Assembly (NCBI GenBank): GCA_040779335.1
Contig: JBFONV010000007.1
Span: 124,001-188,000 of the forward strand
DNA length: 64,000 nucleotides
Reading direction: 5' to 3'
Source: JBFONV01 sp040779335
Lineage (GTDB): Bacteria > Pseudomonadota > Gammaproteobacteria > Enterobacterales > Alteromonadaceae
The notes under the pieces are model-generated. The model was not told where the DNA came from, did not search any database, and was given only the letters and a program-made list of their open reading frames with translations. Of this stretch, positions 60,464 to 64,000 are shown one piece after another (the stretch's first letter is position 1; every line of letters begins with the position of its first letter). Made by a program: the position numbers and the translations under genes.

Positions 60464-61774
60464 CTATATTAACCCTCGAAGATCTGGCTCTAAGACGACT
60501 TCTTGTTGCTGGCTTCTCCAGCTTTTATGGAGGCGTGCATTATAATTATTGCATTCGACTCCTTCAGTTGCTTCTTGCGATTCAAAAGTGGCTATTACTT
60601 TTAATTGGGGTTCTTTCAAAGATACGATCGTAGTGTTGAGTGAAATGAGTTTCTCATAGCCAAGCTTCTCTAGCTCTAATATCAATAAATTGAGATTTAA
60701 GGCGTTTTCTAAGAAAAATGGTGATAAAGCTTTAACTACTTTATCAGTATTACTTATTTTTTCTGAAGATAATATGGTTGAATCTAATAACTCTTCAAGC
60801 TGACCTATTATATTAGCTCTTATGTCGGTTTCATCGTTCTCCACATCACCTTTTAGAATAGCTATAAGCTTATTTAAATCATCGCTTTTGCTGAGCACTC
60901 GGATAGCAAAGATCGTCATTAAGCTATTGCAGTAAGTGATCATCTTGAAATTAGGTGCTGTTAAATTTGCATTCAGATTTTTTAAAGCTTCATACCTTTC
61001 TCTATCATTAGAGCTATTGATTTTTTCTAGGTCTGACGTTTTCAAAGATTGAGTCATACCGATTAAGTGACCGGAAGGTAACTGGTATTTGTCAGCATAT
61101 TTCAGATCAACCTTGATAACTGGCTTTTGTGTTTCGATGGTGTATAACAAATGATTTAAGCACAATTGGTAAACGCTAGATTGAATACCAAAAAAACCTG
61201 ATAAGCCTGGCGTGATGTGGGAAATGAAGCCCATAGATGTCAAAATTTTTGTTAGTCGCAGAACTTTCGCAGTATTAAATCCAACAAGATTCGAGATCTT
61301 TTGCCTGGTGAGATTAATGACATACCCATTTAGATCAGCTTTGCAAAGCAGAACTTCAAGTAAAAGGGCGCAGTCATCAGTATTAACTGCGTATCGCTCT
61401 TCACCTTTTGGGGCAAAACTTTCATCATAATTTATCTTTAGCTTTATTTTAAAGTTTTCACTCTGAACCTGAGTTATTAAATATTCATGAATGGGGTTAC
61501 TAAAGGTGAATGCTCCTAACAACTCTAATCCGGCATCGGAGATTCGATATTGGTATTTTGCAGAACCTTTACCCTTGAAAATATCTTTCGTCTCCTGCTG
61601 AAGCAAGTGACCAGACTCAACAAGCAGCTTTAAGTATTTATTTACTGTTGACGGTGGCATGTCAAAATTATTAGCGATCTCTTTGTGAGATACTAAAAAA
61701 TAATTATCTGCATATTTAGCATTTAGTCTCTTTAAAAAGTGCCGTGGTTTAGCTCCTAAAACAACTTTTTCCAC
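60464..61774 (-). CDS. Two-domain winged-helix regulator
   Basis: 436-aa protein. The N-terminal 80 residues form a winged helix (HKEIANNFDMPPSTVNKYLK, then LLVESGHLLQQ) of the MarR/IclR-like type, and a second one lies near residues 150-185 (LTRQKISNLVGFNTAKVLRL). The C-terminal half is helical and unrecognised. It is divergent from the RHH/coiled-coil gene, and the 136-bp space between them contains palindromes and repeats that are plausible operators. Probable regulator of the island or of the flanking gene pair. Confidence 0.7.
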   Translation of the reverse strand: MEKVVLGAKPRHFLKRLNAKYADNYFLVSHKEIANNFDMPPSTVNKYLKLLVESGHLLQQETKDIFKGKGSAKYQYRISDAGLELLGAFTFSNPIHEYLITQVQSENFKIKLKINYDESFAPKGEERYAVNTDDCALLLEVLLCKADLNGYVINLTRQKISNLVGFNTAKVLRLTKILTSMGFISHITPGLSGFFGIQSSVYQLCLNHLLYTIETQKPVIKVDLKYADKYQLPSGHLIGMTQSLKTSDLEKINSSNDRERYEALKNLNANLTAPNFKMITYCNSLMTIFAIRVLSKSDDLNKLIAILKGDVENDETDIRANIIGQLEELLDSTILSSEKISNTDKVVKALSPFFLENALNLNLLILELEKLGYEKLISLNTTIVSLKEPQLKVIATFESQEATEGVECNNYNARLHKSWRSQQQEVVLEPDLRGLI

Positions 61775-61840
61775 CTTTACTACCTATCCATAAAACACAA
61801 CGTATGAGCCTAAATAATGAAGTAATAGCTTTAAAAACAC

Positions 61841-61860
61841 AAATAAACTATAGTTTATTT
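61841..61860. promoter_or_regulatory. 20-bp perfect palindrome between divergent genes
   Basis: AAATAAACTA (61841-61850) and TAGTTTATTT (61851-61860) are exact inverted halves without spacer. It lies 50 bp before the plus-strand start and 66 bp before the minus-strand start, a likely dimeric operator. Confidence 0.6.
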
Positions 61861-61863
61861 ATA

Positions 61864-61892
61864 TTGCGTATTATTTTGCGTATTTGTACGCA
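61864..61892. repeat. TTGCGTATT direct repeats with inverted third copy
   Basis: TTGCGTATT occurs at 61864-61872 and 61876-61884 (12 bp apart), and TACGCA at 61887-61892 is an inverted partial copy. Together with the palindrome they make a compact control region in front of the gene at 61911. Confidence 0.5.
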
Positions 61893-61910
61893 TTTAATTG
61901 GTGAGTGGTT

Positions 61911-62645
61911 ATGACTAGAAAATCTGATAAACTTTCTAAGTGGGATGAGGCTTGGCTTAATGATTCAAATCAAGATAAATGGGACTACGTTTTGGAGTAC
62001 ATCCGAGTACGGTGGCCCATAGAAGTTACTCAAACTATTCCACCGCTTTGGATTGAAAAGGGAGATAAACAAAAAATCGTTCGAGATTTGTTTTATAGGC
62101 TGTTACAAGAAAGTCAAATTGATACCAGAGGGATAATAAGAAGAACTAAAGAGGCATGGCGTAGGTATCATAATGAATCTCTTAAGCGAAGCTCTGGTAA
62201 TTACACTTCTATAAAGCTAACTAAGTCAGATAAAAATAAAATGAGAAAGTTAGCTGAAGAAGTGGAATTATCAACTGCTACAGAAGTTGTTTCTTTGATT
62301 TTAAATGGTGAATATAAGACTCTTTTAACAATGAAAAAAGAAGAAAAAGAGTCCAAGAATAAAAACAAATTATTAAATCAGAAGAAGGCTGACCTCGTAG
62401 GCTTTTTTGGTAGCTCACAACTTAATAAAGCGAACAAAATAAACAAAAAATTAAGAAGCGAACTAGAAGATGCTACACAAAATTTAGCAGTATTGTCAGA
62501 AATTGTATCAGAGCAAATCGTTATCCTAGAAAGATATTCAGATGATGGTTTCGAAGAGTTAAGTGAAGAAGAGTCTAAAAAGGTTCAAGAGTTGACTAAC
62601 GATATGATTCTTTCACTAAAGAATAACAAATTTAAAAGAGTCTAG
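61911..62645 (+). CDS. RHH-like, coiled-coil protein of unknown function
   Basis: 244 aa from the ATG at 61911 (a GTG 6 bp earlier was rejected because GGTGAG lies in place for this ATG). The middle (residues 98-135, SIKLTKSDKNKMRKLAEEVE then LSTATEVVSLIL) looks like a ribbon-helix-helix DNA-binding unit, followed by a Lys/Glu-rich coiled coil to about residue 190. The N-terminal part (YIRVRWPIEVTQTIPPLW) is unrecognised. Divergent from the winged-helix regulator. Confidence 0.65.
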   Translation: MTRKSDKLSKWDEAWLNDSNQDKWDYVLEYIRVRWPIEVTQTIPPLWIEKGDKQKIVRDLFYRLLQESQIDTRGIIRRTKEAWRRYHNESLKRSSGNYTSIKLTKSDKNKMRKLAEEVELSTATEVVSLILNGEYKTLLTMKKEEKESKNKNKLLNQKKADLVGFFGSSQLNKANKINKKLRSELEDATQNLAVLSEIVSEQIVILERYSDDGFEELSEEESKKVQELTNDMILSLKNNKFKRV

Positions 62646-62801
62646 AACAAAGGTGATGTATTAATTTGGGGGCCGTTAAACCTAATGCGTGCTCATAGAG
62701 ATTCCCTGAGATAACTCTAGTTATCCCCAAATAATTTAAAAATTATGTTTATTTTGACATCGGTTTCCTTTTGTCGATTAACATCTATACTTTACATTAA
62801 A

Positions 62802-62829
62802 AATCTTGCATTATTGAATTTGCAAGATT
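62802..62829 (+). promoter_or_regulatory. Inverted repeat AATCTTGC / GCAAGATT before the ImmA gene
   Basis: AATCTTGC (62802-62809) and GCAAGATT (62822-62829) are exact inverted 8-bp arms with a 12-nt spacer, 35 bp before the ATG at 62864. A likely operator, possibly bound by the XRE domain of the protein itself; otherwise the 62646-62863 gap shows no gene. Confidence 0.5.
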
Positions 62830-62863
62830 AAAATGCGCCACCTTATCAATAAGGGTTATTATC

Positions 62864-63970
62864 ATGTTAAGCGAAGATTCAATGGTCGAAAGACTTGTAG
62901 CATATAAAAAGTTAAGAGGCGTCAAGCAAGGCGATTTAGCAAAAGCTATGGGATTTAAAGCTCATCAGACACTTTCCTCTATTGAAAAGTTTGAAAGAGC
63001 ATTAAAACCAGAGGAATTGATTAAGGCTTTAGACTATTTAGAGGTTAACTTTGAAGAGTTTATTGACCCATACTCGTTAGTAGGTGAGGCTGTTTATTCC
63101 TGGCGTCAAACAAACTCATCTAAAAGTACATTAGATGAGTTTGAAGAAGATACTAACAAAATTGTTGCTTTATATCGTGATTTGCATAAAAAATTCTCTA
63201 CTAAGAAGCAGAGTGTATTACTGCCAAAGCTCCCTATCAAAAAATCTAGTAGTTATTCTGAAGTAGAAAGAATAGGTCAATCATTGGCTGATGAACTGGA
63301 GTTAGGTGATTACCCTGCAGAAAGACTAGAAAAGCAGTTGTTTGAAAAATTCAACATAGCTACTCTTTACCTAGATATGCCTAGTTCTGTATCGGGTGCC
63401 GCTACTAAACTAAATGATATGTTTGTAATTCTAGCAAATAGAAACGAGGTTGAAGGACGTAGAAACTTTGATATTGCTCATGAGAAATTTCATTGTTTAA
63501 CTTGGGACGCTATTCCTCCCGCTCATATTGAGAAAGCATATACTTCTGCAAACAAACCTTATGAAGAGAAGTTAGCGGATACTTTTGCTAGTGCCTTACT
63601 TATGCCTGAAGATAAAATAGAAAAACATTTTTCTGATTCTGTTAAATTAATTGATGAGGAGTCAATCAATGTGCTTGCAACAAAGTTTGGTGTCTCCTCA
63701 CAAGCAATGAAATGGCGTCTTAAAGGTCTTAAAAAAATTACCTCTAGAGATGTTAATAATCTGGATGACGACTTATTAATTAATAATGGCAACCTAGTTA
63801 GCACCGCTAAACCAAAGCTCTTTAATGAACATTTTGTTGAGTATCTATACAAGGCAATCGACACGGGGTATTTATCTGTACGAAAGATTTCTTCAACTCT
63901 AAAAATGCCTTTGGATGAATTATCTAGTGTCTTCAAGGATTACGGGAAAGTAGCCCCTTTTGATCTGTAA
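62864..63970 (+). CDS. XRE-family HTH plus ImmA/IrrE metallopeptidase
   Basis: 368-aa protein: an N-terminal XRE helix-turn-helix (residues 8-62, VERLVAYKKLRGVKQGDLAK) and a C-terminal ImmA/IrrE-type zinc peptidase with H206-E207-x-x-H210 (IAHEKFHCL) and a Glu in EEKLADTFASALLMP. Such one-protein regulators degrade a repressor or control phage-defence and toxin-antitoxin genes. AAGGG precedes the ATG. A new gene starts 10 bp after its stop and is probably its co-regulated partner. Confidence 0.88.
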   Translation: MLSEDSMVERLVAYKKLRGVKQGDLAKAMGFKAHQTLSSIEKFERALKPEELIKALDYLEVNFEEFIDPYSLVGEAVYSWRQTNSSKSTLDEFEEDTNKIVALYRDLHKKFSTKKQSVLLPKLPIKKSSSYSEVERIGQSLADELELGDYPAERLEKQLFEKFNIATLYLDMPSSVSGAATKLNDMFVILANRNEVEGRRNFDIAHEKFHCLTWDAIPPAHIEKAYTSANKPYEEKLADTFASALLMPEDKIEKHFSDSVKLIDEESINVLATKFGVSSQAMKWRLKGLKKITSRDVNNLDDDLLINNGNLVSTAKPKLFNEHFVEYLYKAIDTGYLSVRKISSTLKMPLDELSSVFKDYGKVAPFDL

Positions 63971-63979
63971 GGAATAGAA

Positions 63980-64000
63980 ATGGTCAAATCAGGAGATATT
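63980..64000 (+). CDS. Start of a gene following the ImmA/IrrE gene (truncated by window)
   Basis: ATG at 63980 preceded by AAGGAAT and followed by an open frame (MVKSGDI) to the window edge, 9 bp after the ImmA-type gene's stop. Only seven codons are visible, so no function can be given. Members of this arrangement often encode a second protein regulated with or by the ImmA protein. Confidence 0.5.

Noticed and set aside
1..64000. CRISPR array or tRNA genes
   Set aside because: No regularly spaced repeats with unique spacers and no tRNA-like cloverleaf sequences were recognised on reading.

Overview
The window reads as chromosomal DNA of a marine gammaproteobacterium of the Alteromonadales, most likely a Colwelliaceae member (Colwellia/Thalassotalea-like). 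This rests on gene content and order (imuA-imuB-dnaE2, lexA with CTG-N10-CAG operators, a coxBA-ctaG-coxC cluster with a SURF1/SCO-like/ctaA/ctaB/SCO tail, rph-pyrE, yicC) and on low-GC coding sequence. It is an inference, not a database match. No rRNA, tRNA or CRISPR was seen.

Positions 1-37348 are core chromosome. From the left: a truncated esterase-fold gene; a 270-bp foldback element (MITE candidate) sitting exactly on the dnaE2 stop codon; the LexA-controlled mutagenesis operon imuA-imuB-dnaE2 (minus strand); a Sel1-repeat protein; a MASE3-PAS-GGDEF-EAL signalling protein; lexA with two LexA boxes; an aa3-type cytochrome c oxidase locus (coxB with two fused cytochrome c domains, coxA, ctaG, coxC, then a terminator, DUF2909, SURF1, a SCO-like protein, ctaA, ctaB, SCO). 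Then come an NhaC-type antiporter, a polysaccharide deacetylase, a MATE transporter, nfuA, an M14 peptidase, a ComF-type protein, bioH, a short flagellar-rod-like protein with an HEQAH-motif protein, pyrE and rph, a translationally coupled thioredoxin / Tat subunit / GMC oxidoreductase operon, and yicC.

From about 37349 to the right edge lies an integrated mobile island inserted at the 3' end of yicC. Its left end carries a tyrosine integrase preceded by four GGTGGGT-type repeats. Cargo follows: a 1212-aa SF1 helicase fused to a PD-(D/E)XK-like nuclease; a type I restriction-modification operon (HTH protein, hsdM, hsdS, hsdR, YgjP-like metallopeptidase); a Dam-like phage methylase; AlpA regulators paired with inovirus-Gp2/YfjJ-type proteins (one with an intact HUH motif, two degenerate); a RadC-like JAB protein, a DUF2787 protein and a catalytic-core-only tyrosine recombinase. 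The right end of the island is not in the window.

The least explained stretch is 56987-64000. It holds a HEPN plus OST-HTH protein paired with a 648-aa protein of unknown family, divergent from two micro-genes (44 and 35 codons) with repeated W-S-D-x-x-N-P-N-N-D motifs. Beyond them are a winged-helix regulator, a divergent RHH/coiled-coil protein sharing a palindrome-rich control region, and an XRE-ImmA/IrrE metallopeptidase with a downstream partner cut off by the window edge. Together with the helicase-nuclease and the type I R-M operon this looks like a defence-rich island; the HEPN/648-aa pair and the micro-genes are the best candidates for an undescribed system.
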